From an uncultured Akkermansia sp. (GTDB lineage Bacteria > Verrucomicrobiota > Verrucomicrobiia > Verrucomicrobiales > Akkermansiaceae): a stretch of DNA of 64,000 nt. Below the pieces are notes generated by a model that saw only the letters and a list, made by a program, of their open reading frames with translations, ran no database searches and was not told the DNA's origin. Each line of letters starts with the position of its first letter. The first letter of the stretch is position 1. Positions 11,924 through 21,209 of the stretch are shown in pieces. The stretch covers positions 1 through 64,000 of the forward strand of contig URLZ01000006.1 in NCBI GenBank assembly GCA_900548895.1, read 5' to 3'. The position numbers and the translations under genes are program-made.

Positions 11924-12640
11924 TCATTTGAGTTTGGGCATTGCCTTGTTTAGTAGCAGCCTAATTTGAGATAGAAAAAAAGCTCTATAGCGAGTCGTCC
12001 GAGGTAACCATGTGCAATCAAAGTGATGGATGCTGCGCGTGTTCTCTGTGGGGTGAATGGGGGCTCCCCGCATGGCCTGGGGACAAAAAAAATCGGCAGG
12101 ATAGATCATAACATTCTTACATTGAGTAAGTCGTCCATCAAGACACGCTCCTAGTTCTTCTAAAGCGTCAGTTGTAATCTTACAAACCGTTCCCTGATTC
12201 TCGGGATTAAAATTTTTCAGCGATATGTACTTCTTTAGAATATACTCCCATACTTCATTATGTGCCTCACAAGCGATTCCAAGACCAGGCGCAACGTAGT
12301 GACGAGCCTGCTCCTTAGTCGCTAAAGCCTCGTATCCCATGAATGCACCCTCTCTAAGAATGTCATCCATGGGTCGAATGACTTCAACGTCTGTGTCAAA
12401 GTAGACTCCTCCTTCTTGATGCAGAATCCAAAAGCGAGCGAAATCGCTCACAAAAGCATATTTCTTGGCAGCATAGGCCTCCGCTGTGTAGGGCACCAAG
12501 TTGACATCGAAGTTACTCTCGTTCCACTCCTTGATCTCGTGGTCTGGGAGAAATTTTCTCCACGATGCGATACACTTGCGGGCTGACTTTGGCAGAGCTC
12601 TGCCGCCGAACCAGCAGTAATGGATGGTTTTAGGAATCAT
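11924..12640 (-). CDS. GT32-type DXD glycosyltransferase (capsular polysaccharide synthesis)
   Basis: Starts MIPKTIHYCWFGGRALP, the hallmark of the OCH1/GT32-like family with the sugar-binding DXD region. The motif GGVYFDTDVEV holds the DXD, and FVSDFARFWILHQEGG precedes it. The start at 12640 is chosen because the upstream extension begins with TTG and overlaps the preceding gene; it gives 238 residues, a normal family length. Presumed to add one hexose of the repeat unit in the cytoplasm. Confidence 0.88.
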   Translation of the reverse strand: MIPKTIHYCWFGGRALPKSARKCIASWRKFLPDHEIKEWNESNFDVNLVPYTAEAYAAKKYAFVSDFARFWILHQEGGVYFDTDVEVIRPMDDILREGAFMGYEALATKEQARHYVAPGLGIACEAHNEVWEYILKKYISLKNFNPENQGTVCKITTDALEELGACLDGRLTQCKNVMIYPADFFCPQAMRGAPIHPTENTRSIHHFDCTWLPRTTRYRAFFLSQIRLLLNKAMPKLK

Positions 12641-12650
12641 ATTCGTCAAT

Positions 12651-13595
12651 CTACTCAATAATTTTAAGAACTCTGTCAAGCGGTTTGCGCCTTGATTGCG
12701 CTACAGGAAATGGATGTGCGGGAAAGTGACCAGCGAGTATGAGTCCTACAATTGTTTCATTATTCGGGATATGACAGATGAGCCGCAGCTTGGAATCGTT
12801 TTCGGGTATGGAGCCCCAGATAATGGGAATAGTTGCAATCTTGAAAGAATGAAGTGAGTATAATAAATTCATTGCGAATATCCCTCCATCATAAAAAACC
12901 GTGTGGCGTTCATATTCGTTTATGTAATAGCCCAGATCCCCAGTTAGCACCATTAGCACAGCCGGTTTCTCAATGCCTGAAGTGCCGCGGTGCATATCCA
13001 TAATCTGTTGGATCTTGTGCTTATTCGTTACTGCATATACGGCCGTCGATTGGCGGTTACAGGCACTGGGTGCAGTCTGGGCTATTCCTATTGCTCGCTT
13101 GATGAGATCTGATGAAACAGGCTCCTTTCCGAAAAAGCGTGAGCTATGACGAGATCTGGCAAAATGCTCGAAACAATCTGCTTGGGAAATTTGCTCAGCT
13201 CCATACATTTTTGTGCACTTTCCATGGCCTGAAGTTGAGATAAACTCGTGAGGGATGAAGGATGCGTCTAGGCCTTCCTGACACCTATAGGCATAATATG
13301 CGGCCAATATATCTTTAGCGTAATCGAACAGCCAAGGATCGATAGTTTCACGATGCACCTGCAGTATCTTAATGATAGATCTAACCTTAGTTGCTCCAAA
13401 ATCCCTCTTAGTCCTGTGGATAGCAAACGCTTTTTCGATGCTGTGGCAGAGAATTCTAAGTTCAGCCGTCTTCCTTTTTTCTCCCGAAAATGCCATGTAT
13501 TTCGTCATTCGCGTGAAATCATGGAAAGTCAGATAGCGCAGGAATCGGTGAGGTGTAGAAAGAAACGTAAGAATTTGTTTTATTCCTTCAAGCAT
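12651..13595 (-). CDS. Nitroreductase-family flavoprotein in the polysaccharide operon
   Basis: The C-terminal two thirds match the nitroreductase (FMN) fold: RHSSRFFGKEPVSSDLIKRAIGIAQTAPSACNRQ for FMN binding, then a mid-domain with YDGGIFAMNLLYSLHS and the ending NNETIVGLILAGHFPAH. About 120 N-terminal residues are not recognisable. The ATG at 13595 is used; the frame extends 9 nt further to a TTG. The gene overlaps the upstream pyruvyltransferase-family gene by 8 nt, which suggests coupled expression and a shared job, perhaps a redox step on the same residue. The substrate is unknown. Confidence 0.82.
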   Translation of the reverse strand: MLEGIKQILTFLSTPHRFLRYLTFHDFTRMTKYMAFSGEKRKTAELRILCHSIEKAFAIHRTKRDFGATKVRSIIKILQVHRETIDPWLFDYAKDILAAYYAYRCQEGLDASFIPHEFISTSGHGKCTKMYGAEQISQADCFEHFARSRHSSRFFGKEPVSSDLIKRAIGIAQTAPSACNRQSTAVYAVTNKHKIQQIMDMHRGTSGIEKPAVLMVLTGDLGYYINEYERHTVFYDGGIFAMNLLYSLHSFKIATIPIIWGSIPENDSKLRLICHIPNNETIVGLILAGHFPAHPFPVAQSRRKPLDRVLKIIE

Positions 13596-14634
13596 ATGTT
13601 GCAAGTGCGGTTAACAGAGTTTCGGCTGAGCGCTGTTGCCAATCATCTAGTTTGTTTTCAAAGTCTAAGGAATCAAAAGGTGCGGTTATAGTCTTGTAAA
13701 ACGTTTCATAGGAGCATTCCCCGCTCACAATATGCTTCTGAGCACCCAGTTCCGTTGCAACGTGCCTCACTTTATCTCGTGCAGGTAGTATTGCGCACCT
13801 CTTGTGGTTTCGCATCGTAAAAATGGCCCCGTGAAAGGTTGTAGTAAAAACGAAATCAGCTTTCCGAATTATGTGAGAAAACTCAAAAGGAGAGCAGCAG
13901 CGCACTTTGTCTGCCCAGGGGTGCCAGAAAAAAGCGGATACAAGTTTTAGACCCTTTTCCTTGGCAAAGCGTTTCAGGTGACTGATGATACGTTCATCTA
14001 CACCATACGTGTAGACGAGCAAGTAAGGTTCACCAAATTTCTGATCTGATTTCTCCATTTCTTCCAGAGGAATCAGGAGTGTTGGATCGCAAACAGGGGA
14101 CTCATTGTCTATGCCGCGCACGGTAAAGCGCGACCTCAAAAGTTTTTTTGTGTATACGTCTCTCACGCAAATATAGCGAAAATCCGAAATATGAGTGGCT
14201 ATACCTGCGTTTTTTTTCAGAGTGCTTGCCTTCATTGCTCCGACACTGGTAGCGTATGCTAGTTTCGGTACACTCGGGAAGCCTCCTCCAAAGAAAAAGG
14301 GATCTGCAAAGTATGGGTTATCCATATTCCATATTTCATCGCTCCCATAGATGATTGCATCGCAACATGATGCCTTATATGCGGAAATCACATTGAGATA
14401 GGACCATGCATGTAGAAGGGAGAACATAATTCTAACGCGCCAGTAAAGTGATCTTATAGGTGATATGCGCTTTAGGAGACCGACTAAGGCGAGGCATTTT
14501 GGCTTGTATCGTATAAATCTTGCATCGTAGTTAGATTTTGCTAAAAAACGCGATAGCGCGTACGCCTGTAGATATGAACCTACATTGTCAACCGCATCAT
14601 ATACTGTCACGATTCCTATAGTTTTCTTTCTCAT
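13588..14634 (-). CDS. Polysaccharide pyruvyltransferase-family protein (cassette copy)
   Basis: 348 residues. Start KTIGIVTVYDAVDNVGSYLQAYALSRFL, middle IYGSDEIWNMDNPYF, and a late FVFTTTFHGAIFTMRNHKRCA block equal to the DSFHG block of the family. It is clearly divergent from the copy at 3179-4372. Overlap with the nitroreductase gene and tight packing with glycosyltransferases place it in repeat-unit assembly or modification. Whether it transfers pyruvate is not shown by sequence alone. Confidence 0.85.
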   Translation of the reverse strand: MRKKTIGIVTVYDAVDNVGSYLQAYALSRFLAKSNYDARFIRYKPKCLALVGLLKRISPIRSLYWRVRIMFSLLHAWSYLNVISAYKASCCDAIIYGSDEIWNMDNPYFADPFFFGGGFPSVPKLAYATSVGAMKASTLKKNAGIATHISDFRYICVRDVYTKKLLRSRFTVRGIDNESPVCDPTLLIPLEEMEKSDQKFGEPYLLVYTYGVDERIISHLKRFAKEKGLKLVSAFFWHPWADKVRCCSPFEFSHIIRKADFVFTTTFHGAIFTMRNHKRCAILPARDKVRHVATELGAQKHIVSGECSYETFYKTITAPFDSLDFENKLDDWQQRSAETLLTALATYA

Positions 14635-14718
14635 TAGATCGGCTATGTCGATAAAGAGTGTTTGCGTTCGAGCCAGTCCAGACTACATCAATAGATCTTT
14701 TGTGTCAAGAAAATTAAG

Positions 14719-15594
14719 TCATTTCTTGTCTCCTAGAACAAGTTCCGTGACTTTGAGCAGTAGCTCTTCATCCTTAGAGGAAAATTTTCTTGCAAAAAGA
14801 CTGGGTGTGCGCTTTAGACTCTCATAATCATCCATATTTAACACTTTAGGATGATCACAGGTTGAAGCTTCCCACAGTATATACCATAGAGAAAACTTTT
14901 CTGAGTAACTGAACTTAGCTATTTTGTCTCTAAAAGCTGGTTCGTTTATGAAAATCAGTTGTTTGTATACTTCATCAGAATTTTTCGAGAACTCAACCAT
15001 TCGTCGAATCTCTCGTCCTTTTTCTAGGAGAAAATCGACTGCGTACCCAGGAAGTGAGCACCAGTTCCACCCCCGGCGGAATAGGTCATAATGTTTCAGG
15101 CGGTTGATTCCAATTTTTCGCTGTAGATCCAAGAGCTTTGCATTCAGGTATCTTGGAAGAATATTCTGAAAGTGGTACAGGGAAAGTCTCTCGAAATCCC
15201 AATCTGAGAAAGTGGGATTAACGGTAAGAAATATTGTGTCTCTATTCTCTGGTTTCTCAAAGAACTGCTGTATGTAGTCCTGCGACTTAATCGGAAGATC
15301 GTAGCCAGACATTAAGTGGTAGAAGTCATATGCGCCATGTTTCCGAGCTGCCTTATACAAGAGCATTTCCGCTTTGGTTTGTGAAGCCCCTCCCCAGCTA
15401 ACATCTAGTCTTTTTGTCAGAAACAATCGGCTTGGTCTAGCGTAGAATTCCATTCCTTGGAGAGCTGAAAGACCAATGCGTGTTTTCTTATCAACGTGCA
15501 GAAAGATGTCGTTATTCGGGTGAGCAAGAAGCCTGAACTGGGTTTTTAGAAGTTCAATTTGCTCATGTGCCATTACTAGGTACGCGTGTTTCAT
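14719..15594 (-). CDS. Core-2/I-branching (GT14-like) N-acetylglucosaminyltransferase family protein
   Basis: 291 residues with the GT14 layout: MKHAYLVMAHEQIELLKTQFRLL, NDIFLHVDKKT, YDFYHLMSGYDLPIKSQDYI and the later WNWCSLPGYAVDFLLE block. Bacterial members usually transfer a xylose or GlcNAc branch during polysaccharide synthesis. Its ATG overlaps the preceding stop by 4 nt (ATGA-type junction), so the two are translationally coupled. An 84-nt gap separates it from the next gene. Confidence 0.85.
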   Translation of the reverse strand: MKHAYLVMAHEQIELLKTQFRLLAHPNNDIFLHVDKKTRIGLSALQGMEFYARPSRLFLTKRLDVSWGGASQTKAEMLLYKAARKHGAYDFYHLMSGYDLPIKSQDYIQQFFEKPENRDTIFLTVNPTFSDWDFERLSLYHFQNILPRYLNAKLLDLQRKIGINRLKHYDLFRRGWNWCSLPGYAVDFLLEKGREIRRMVEFSKNSDEVYKQLIFINEPAFRDKIAKFSYSEKFSLWYILWEASTCDHPKVLNMDDYESLKRTPSLFARKFSSKDEELLLKVTELVLGDKK

Positions 15595-17207
15595 TTAAGA
15601 TGATTTAAATATTCTGTTATGTTCATCCTCCGCAACGTGTAAGGAATTTCATTGCCTCCCGACTCGTTTAGCTGATGTAGCTCTGGTACCGTTACAAAAG
15701 TGCAATTAGATCTGCAATTAACAGGATCTTCTGTAAAACACACTTTATTCTTGTAGGGTAATCCAGCGAATTTCTGAATGAGTTCGTGAGTGCAAAATTG
15801 ACGTTCAGAAAATTTGACTATGAGGTTGTCAAAATTGATACGAGCTGTACGCCGCTTCCATTTTTGAAAGGCTTCTCGCTCAGAGTGATAGTGCTGAAAA
15901 AATATTTCAATATCTCCTAATCGAGCTACTGGAAACTTAGCACCTTCTAGATTCAGACGAGACATCCTGTGTACGTGACGCGATTCGATGAGGGGAATGA
16001 AAATAGGATCAAGCGAAAGATAATGCCGCAGATCTCCCAAGAATTTTATATAGTCATCTTCAAAGATAAACAAGCCTACTGTGGGTGACGTATAGGGGAG
16101 CCCATATTTCTGATATACAATTCCTCCCCAGCAATTATTCGAAATGATAGAGAAGTTTCTGTTCCTGAGGAGAAGCCTGCTGAGCTGAACCGAGATGAGC
16201 TGTTCCCCTTTGATAAAGACGCTTCGAGCCGAAGACCTTATGGGCATATGTTTGATTTTTTTCCCGATATAGTAAACGGGTAAGAATCCTCTAAACGTTT
16301 TAAGTAGCCAGAATAGCAATTTGTCCTTTACTCTTGTATATTCAACGTAAGAGCACGGGAACGTTGACAGCTTTTGCGCGCAAATGGAGGCTTCATACCG
16401 CATGCCTTGCAATTTGGCTTGGTAGTACATATGCAGGCAAATCTGCTCGAAGCGTAGGCGCTCTTTACGGGCTAGATCAGAGTATTGTAGCCTTTGCAAC
16501 AGGGAGACACGCTTCTCCACGGCCTCTAGTGCATCCAATCTTCCCGGGGTAAATTGCGAGTTGACGATACTTGTAGATCTTCTGCGGTAGAAGTAGAGTA
16601 TATTTCTTATATATACTATGCTATGAGCTCTCTGAAGCAGCTCTGTGGAATAAAATTCGTCCTCGTGCAATTTACCAATTTCGAATTTTATAGTGTCGGC
16701 AAGATCCCGGCGAATAAGCTTTGTGCAGGCTGAAGCACCACAGCCGCCCAGCTGTTGCAGGCGCTCAAACATGGTGTGCCTATCTTCCACATATGCTTCC
16801 ACTTGTGCCTCATCTTCTGATGTATATCGCGGTTTTGTATCAAACTCCTCATAACCGAACTGAACTATGTCAGCGTTTGAGAATTTTTGAATCACGGAAG
16901 AGAGCACGTTTAGGGCCCCTGCCGCAATAAAATCGTCTGAATCGAGAAAGAGTACATGCGTGCCTTTCGCCATGGCTACGCCGGCATTTCGAGCTGAGGA
17001 CAATCCACCATTACTCTTATGCAGAACTGATATGTTATCATATTTCTCTGAGTATCTGTCACAGATGAGAGGTGAGGCGTCGGTAGAGCCGTCGTCTACC
17101 AATATAAGTTCAGTACGATCATCCAGCTGAGCCAGACAGCTATCAATACATTCTGCAAGATATGGCTCAACGTTGTATACAGGTATAATTACTGAAAAAG
17201 TTATCAT
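15591..17207 (-). CDS. GT2 glycosyltransferase fused to a DUF1919-like domain
   Basis: 538 residues. Residues 1 to about 230 form a GT2 domain (FSVIIPVYNVEPYLAECIDSCL, ILVDDGSTD, DSDDF). From about 335 the protein switches to a DUF1919-like exopolysaccharide domain (FSIISNNCWGGIVYQKYG, TPVG-type GLFIFEDDYIKFL, then VARLGDIEIFFQHYHSEREAFQKW and NKVCFTEDP). DUF1919 is normally a stand-alone protein in such loci, so this is a fusion. It overlaps both neighbours by 4 nt. The domain's function is not established; it may process the product of the attached transferase. Confidence 0.82.
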   Translation of the reverse strand: MITFSVIIPVYNVEPYLAECIDSCLAQLDDRTELILVDDGSTDASPLICDRYSEKYDNISVLHKSNGGLSSARNAGVAMAKGTHVLFLDSDDFIAAGALNVLSSVIQKFSNADIVQFGYEEFDTKPRYTSEDEAQVEAYVEDRHTMFERLQQLGGCGASACTKLIRRDLADTIKFEIGKLHEDEFYSTELLQRAHSIVYIRNILYFYRRRSTSIVNSQFTPGRLDALEAVEKRVSLLQRLQYSDLARKERLRFEQICLHMYYQAKLQGMRYEASICAQKLSTFPCSYVEYTRVKDKLLFWLLKTFRGFLPVYYIGKKIKHMPIRSSARSVFIKGEQLISVQLSRLLLRNRNFSIISNNCWGGIVYQKYGLPYTSPTVGLFIFEDDYIKFLGDLRHYLSLDPIFIPLIESRHVHRMSRLNLEGAKFPVARLGDIEIFFQHYHSEREAFQKWKRRTARINFDNLIVKFSERQFCTHELIQKFAGLPYKNKVCFTEDPVNCRSNCTFVTVPELHQLNESGGNEIPYTLRRMNITEYLNHLK

Positions 17208-18187
17208 TTGCGGCTAATCTTATTTTTGATCCATGATGAAAAGAGATCTTGCCAGTTCACAATAGAAGATCCGCGTAGTAGATTTTTTCTTTGGTGATAT
17301 TCCATATTCTGAGTGAGAGACAGGAGAATGTTTTTGAGCAGTATCCTTAGCTCTCTTTTCTCTCCCTGGTAGTACGTTGACGCATAAATCCTCTCAAAAA
17401 ATGAAGAGACTTCTCGCACTAAAGTCATGCTTGACTGCATGGTTAGCATATTGAATTCAGCAAGTAGTTGCAGCTCTCTCTCGCTGTACTCACCTAGAAT
17501 ATCTGACAGCTGCTTACGCCTAAATTTTAGGAGCCTGTTTCTGACTGCCTCGTTGCTTCTCTGCGTGACCTGATGGGGATGTATCCTGTATCGAAGCAAG
17601 ATTTCCCTCAGATTAGCGATCTCCGTTTTTCGTGCCAGTCTCCACCAAAGCTCATAGTCTTCGCAGCCTTCGTACGACTTGTCATAGGGTTCCATAGCAC
17701 AGGAGCGTATCATCACCGTAGGATGACATAAGCTAGAATTGAATAATAAATTAACTCTGTTATCTTCCGGCTCTTGTGGCATAATTCTCTTTCCTTGGCG
17801 CGCGCCGAAGAATTCTATTGAGGTGCCAAGGACCCCAGTGCTCGGATGCTGTTTCAGATATTTCCACTGTTTCTCTAGTCGCTCTGGCAGAGAGAAATCA
17901 TCCGCATCCATCCGAGCAATAAACTCACCTGTAGCATGTCGTAAGGCTCTGTTGAGAGTGTCCGCTACTCCAAGGTTTCGCTCGTTTCTCAGTATGCGCA
18001 GTCGCTTATCCTCCGAAAATGAACCGATTAGTAGATCGTATGATGAGTCAGTGGAACAGTCATCTACTACAATTAGTTCTATATTCTCGTACGTTTGAGT
18101 TATGATGCTACTAATCGCCGGTATTACCGTGTTCTGTGCGTTGTAAACCGGTATTATTATGCTGATTTTATCTCGAGAAGTGGACAT
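17204..18187 (-). CDS. Glycosyltransferase family 2
   Basis: 327 residues. Start ISIIIPVYNAQNTVIPAISSI, then VVDDCSTDSS, the acceptor/metal site ARMDADD at about residue 95, and the EDYELWWRLA block, which carries the ED catalytic-base motif. This is the SpsA/WcaE-like type often found in O-antigen loci. Its start lies within the end of the upstream gene (20-nt overlap). Confidence 0.87.
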   Translation of the reverse strand: MSTSRDKISIIIPVYNAQNTVIPAISSIITQTYENIELIVVDDCSTDSSYDLLIGSFSEDKRLRILRNERNLGVADTLNRALRHATGEFIARMDADDFSLPERLEKQWKYLKQHPSTGVLGTSIEFFGARQGKRIMPQEPEDNRVNLLFNSSLCHPTVMIRSCAMEPYDKSYEGCEDYELWWRLARKTEIANLREILLRYRIHPHQVTQRSNEAVRNRLLKFRRKQLSDILGEYSERELQLLAEFNMLTMQSSMTLVREVSSFFERIYASTYYQGEKRELRILLKNILLSLTQNMEYHQRKNLLRGSSIVNWQDLFSSWIKNKISRK

Positions 18188-19193
18188 ATTTGAGTTTGAG
18201 GTATGAAAGATATAAGAGGCAAGGCAGTATCACCCTAGATTTCGCCAGAATGAGCCGAGCTTTGACATCACGTAGCTGATAGGTCTCAATCAATCTACGC
18301 AGTGTCGCATCCTCTGTAATTTTTTTGATGTTCCTCAATTTCTGCTTGATATCGCATTTATTCGATGAAAAGAATTGCATCATTCCTGCGTAGTAACAAG
18401 AATTGATATGATGAAGCTCATACTCCTTTAAGATGCGCTTGTCTCCGTCCCAGTCTGTATTTATGATCTGCTTGATTAGCCCCAAAACCATTCTATCAAG
18501 TTCTAGGAAATTATCTCTAAATTGGTGTACGGCACTGCTCCCTCTTTGCACCCTGTAGTAAAGAGACTCCTTGAGGTAGTACGATTCTTTAACGTGAGCA
18601 AGAATTCGAAGCAAGAAAATCCTATCCTCAGAAAGTGGCACGCCTAAGGGAAAGGTAGCATCTATTTCGTTTATGATCTCACGTCTGATCGAAGTTCGTG
18701 GTACTCCACCTGCACATTGAAATAAGAGAGAGGGGTCTCTAACGAAATCTTGCTTCGAAATATGTCTCGATTCTGCCAGTTCCGAAATCGTATCGTCTGG
18801 ATCATTCTTTAGCACTCCTCCTGTAGTAATTGACGTGATATCAAAAAGGATGAGGTCTGAGTTAGTCTTATCAATCGTCGATTGTAATACCTGAAGCGCA
18901 TCATTCCGCAAGTAGTCATCGGAGTCAACAAAGACAACGTAATCGCCAACGCTTTCTTTCAAAGCCATGTTTCGCGCACTGCTAACGCCTCCATTTTCTT
19001 TGTGGAACACTTTTATTCTGCAGTCTTGTTCGGCGTAAGCGTTGCACATGGACGAGCTTCCATCGGTTGATCCATCATCAACTAGAATGATCTCAAACCT
19101 TTCAAACTTTTGGTTCAGTATGCTAGAAATACAGACATCTAGATAGGCTCCTGTATTAAATACTGGGACTATTACGGAGAAGAATGGATCCAT
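18168..19193 (-). CDS. Glycosyltransferase family 2
   Basis: 341 residues. FFSVIVPVFNTGAYLDVCISSIL, ILVDDGSTDGSSSMC, VFVDSDDYL and PLSEDRIFLLRIL mark a GT-A family 2 transferase of the type common in capsule and EPS loci. The C-terminal 100 residues are basic and alpha-helical by composition. It starts 14 nt after the polymerase gene ends. Confidence 0.87.
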   Translation of the reverse strand: MDPFFSVIVPVFNTGAYLDVCISSILNQKFERFEIILVDDGSTDGSSSMCNAYAEQDCRIKVFHKENGGVSSARNMALKESVGDYVVFVDSDDYLRNDALQVLQSTIDKTNSDLILFDITSITTGGVLKNDPDDTISELAESRHISKQDFVRDPSLLFQCAGGVPRTSIRREIINEIDATFPLGVPLSEDRIFLLRILAHVKESYYLKESLYYRVQRGSSAVHQFRDNFLELDRMVLGLIKQIINTDWDGDKRILKEYELHHINSCYYAGMMQFFSSNKCDIKQKLRNIKKITEDATLRRLIETYQLRDVKARLILAKSRVILPCLLYLSYLKLKYVHFSR

Positions 19194-19207
19194 TGTTTCG
19201 ACGTTTT

Positions 19208-20311
19208 TCAGTTACAGACATTAGACCTCTTGATGGTATTAATTCGGCCGAGGATTAACCCCAGTGCTGCATATGGAATAAAGTAGACTTTTTCTGCAAC
19301 CATGCCCAGTTCGACAGACTGCTCAAGATAAATAACGGCAAATACAGTTATAAGCATGTTACATATAGTATCTTTGGAATAGAATGATGCTTTTTTTAGA
19401 ATTGAGAGGTAGATCATGCTAAGCAAAGAGTATCCTAAGAAACCGAACGCAACTAGAGTAGTAATAGCGCTATTATGCCAGTTCAGAACAGAGAGATTAC
19501 CTATCCCCATTATCCAGTGTTGGGCAACCTTCTCCAAGCCTATGCCCCAAAGGATGTCTCTCCCATTGAACAGTGTCTTACCCCAGTTGCTTTCGCTCCA
19601 TGCATCCCAATATGCCATATCTGCATATCGTGAAAAGAGTACGACGCCAAAAGCCATGATCAGAGGTATTAGTACTACTATATTTCTAAAAGATGTCTTT
19701 GCATAAAGGTAGGCTACTTTTCTTCTATTGAGTACGCAAATTAGAGCAAGACAGCAGAAAAGGGTTGCCCCACGGCTAGCGCATTTGTTTAGAAGAATAA
19801 AGTACAGCAATGATATTAGAAGTAAAAAAGTTAGTTTAATCCTATCCCTCTTGAGTGTACAAATTCCACAAACGAGGAAAAGATACGAAAACATGCACAG
19901 AATTCCAATATGATTTGGATTCCATCCACTGAACGCATTGCCAAAGTTATAGATAAGCAATACTGCAAAACCTAAACCTCCGTAAACATAAGACGTGAAT
20001 AGAATTTCCTTAGCTTTAACGTTCTGTCTTGATATTATGTAGGTCACGGTGAATGCTGATATGTATTTTAACGTATATGTTCCTGAGATTTCGAAGCCCA
20101 CATATTGAAATAGTGCAATGACAGGAACAGTTAGAAACAACAACTTTGATAACTTCGTAAACTCCCTCTGGGGTTCTGTGAAATAGAGAATGAATGAGTA
20201 TACCAGTGCAGCTAGTATGAAGTATTCGTACAAGGATATTTGGATGCCTATGCCCGAAGCATATAGTAGACTTTCGCACCACACCAGCCCCATTAGAAAA
20301 GCAAGTTTCAT
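19208..20311 (-). CDS. Oligosaccharide repeat-unit polymerase (Wzy-like membrane protein)
   Basis: 367 residues with about ten hydrophobic segments and a larger non-membrane loop after the middle (about residues 225-275: WDAWSESNWGKTLFNGRDILWGIGLEKV), typical of O-antigen ligase/polymerase (Wzy/EpsG-like) proteins. Primary sequence is poorly conserved in this group, so the call rests on topology, the loop with GRDILWGIG and the context between glycosyltransferases of a locus that also has Wzx-, Wza- and Wzc-like proteins. It would link repeat units on the periplasmic side of the inner membrane. Confidence 0.75.
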   Translation of the reverse strand: MKLAFLMGLVWCESLLYASGIGIQISLYEYFILAALVYSFILYFTEPQREFTKLSKLLFLTVPVIALFQYVGFEISGTYTLKYISAFTVTYIISRQNVKAKEILFTSYVYGGLGFAVLLIYNFGNAFSGWNPNHIGILCMFSYLFLVCGICTLKRDRIKLTFLLLISLLYFILLNKCASRGATLFCCLALICVLNRRKVAYLYAKTSFRNIVVLIPLIMAFGVVLFSRYADMAYWDAWSESNWGKTLFNGRDILWGIGLEKVAQHWIMGIGNLSVLNWHNSAITTLVAFGFLGYSLLSMIYLSILKKASFYSKDTICNMLITVFAVIYLEQSVELGMVAEKVYFIPYAALGLILGRINTIKRSNVCN

Positions 20312-20320
20312 GTCTTTGTC

Positions 20321-21205
20321 TCATTGTCCTGTAGTTGAACTTTTCCGCAGGTACCTCATAGCTAGCAAAAAACCAAACGGTTTAGCAAAGTTGAGAAGTA
20401 ATGTATGGCGTCCTTTGTAGATATTAATTCTCTTGTGATCAAGGAAATAGAAGGCCCAGTATTGCGTACATAACTTCAATATTCTGAATAGTTTCTTTTC
20501 AATATCTATACGCTGAGCCGCCCAAAGCTTAAACCCTTGGGGCGATTCAACCATGAGTCTACTATAATTTACTGAATAACCAGATTTCTGATACTCACAC
20601 ACAGTAAGAACTTCCGTACAAAGAAGAAGTTGATATTGCATGGATATGGCATCATGAAATACGCCTTCCGGCATGAATTTTTCTCCTTCGTATGGGTGTT
20701 TAACAAAATTCGTTAGCACTGCTCGCTTATAGGCCGTGGCGTATTCCCCTCTCATCCCATATTCTCCCTGCAATGTAAGCCAAGAGCATCTTTCTATGTG
20801 TTCTGGGAATTTCCTTCCCAGTAGCTTACCTTGTGTATCAACTTTAAAACCCACAATGCCCGCAATTGATTCATCCTGCAGCTTTTCATCCGCTTTATGT
20901 ATGAGTTCCACTGCTCCAGGCGGGAGAAGATCGTCCGAATCGACGATGAAAATGATATCTCTACTCGTTGCCTTGATGCAAGTCAAAAAGGCAGCATGTT
21001 TACCTTGATTCGACTGTTTGACATATAGAATTGGAAATGGGGCTGCGTCTTGCCATCCTGCTATTAGTTCTCCTGTATTGTCTTGGGAACCATCATCTAC
21101 AACGCACCATTCGAATCGTTTATCAGTTTGAAGGAGTAAACTCCGGTACAGCCTAGGCAATAATGATGCTCTATTGTATGTCGCAGTGAAGATACAGAGT
21201 GTCAT
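20321..21205 (-). CDS. Glycosyltransferase family 2
   Basis: 294 residues. TLCIFTATYNRASLLPRLYRSLL, VVDDGSQDNTGELI and VDSDDLLPP define a GT2 transferase, with a hydrophobic C-terminus (FAKPFGFLLAMRYL). It resembles the protein at 11023-11910. It is the first gene of the A+T-rich block, only 4 nt after the G+C-rich aminotransferase gene, so the composition break falls exactly at a gene border inside a continuous operon. Confidence 0.87.
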   Translation of the reverse strand: MTLCIFTATYNRASLLPRLYRSLLLQTDKRFEWCVVDDGSQDNTGELIAGWQDAAPFPILYVKQSNQGKHAAFLTCIKATSRDIIFIVDSDDLLPPGAVELIHKADEKLQDESIAGIVGFKVDTQGKLLGRKFPEHIERCSWLTLQGEYGMRGEYATAYKRAVLTNFVKHPYEGEKFMPEGVFHDAISMQYQLLLCTEVLTVCEYQKSGYSVNYSRLMVESPQGFKLWAAQRIDIEKKLFRILKLCTQYWAFYFLDHKRINIYKGRHTLLLNFAKPFGFLLAMRYLRKSSTTGQ

Positions 21206-21209
21206 ACCT

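Larger units (their letters stand above)
7620..21205. other. A+T-rich glycan-synthesis cassette inside a G+C-rich genome
   Basis: From about 7620 to 21205 base composition is clearly A+T-richer than in the flanking core genes (compare 21210-23974 and 25072-31916). The block encodes an acetyltransferase, a second flippase, a polymerase and most glycosyltransferases, with tight or overlapping spacing. The duplicated flippase and the sharp composition changes at both ends suggest that it was acquired as a unit. No transposase or attachment site is visible at its borders. Confidence 0.7.
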
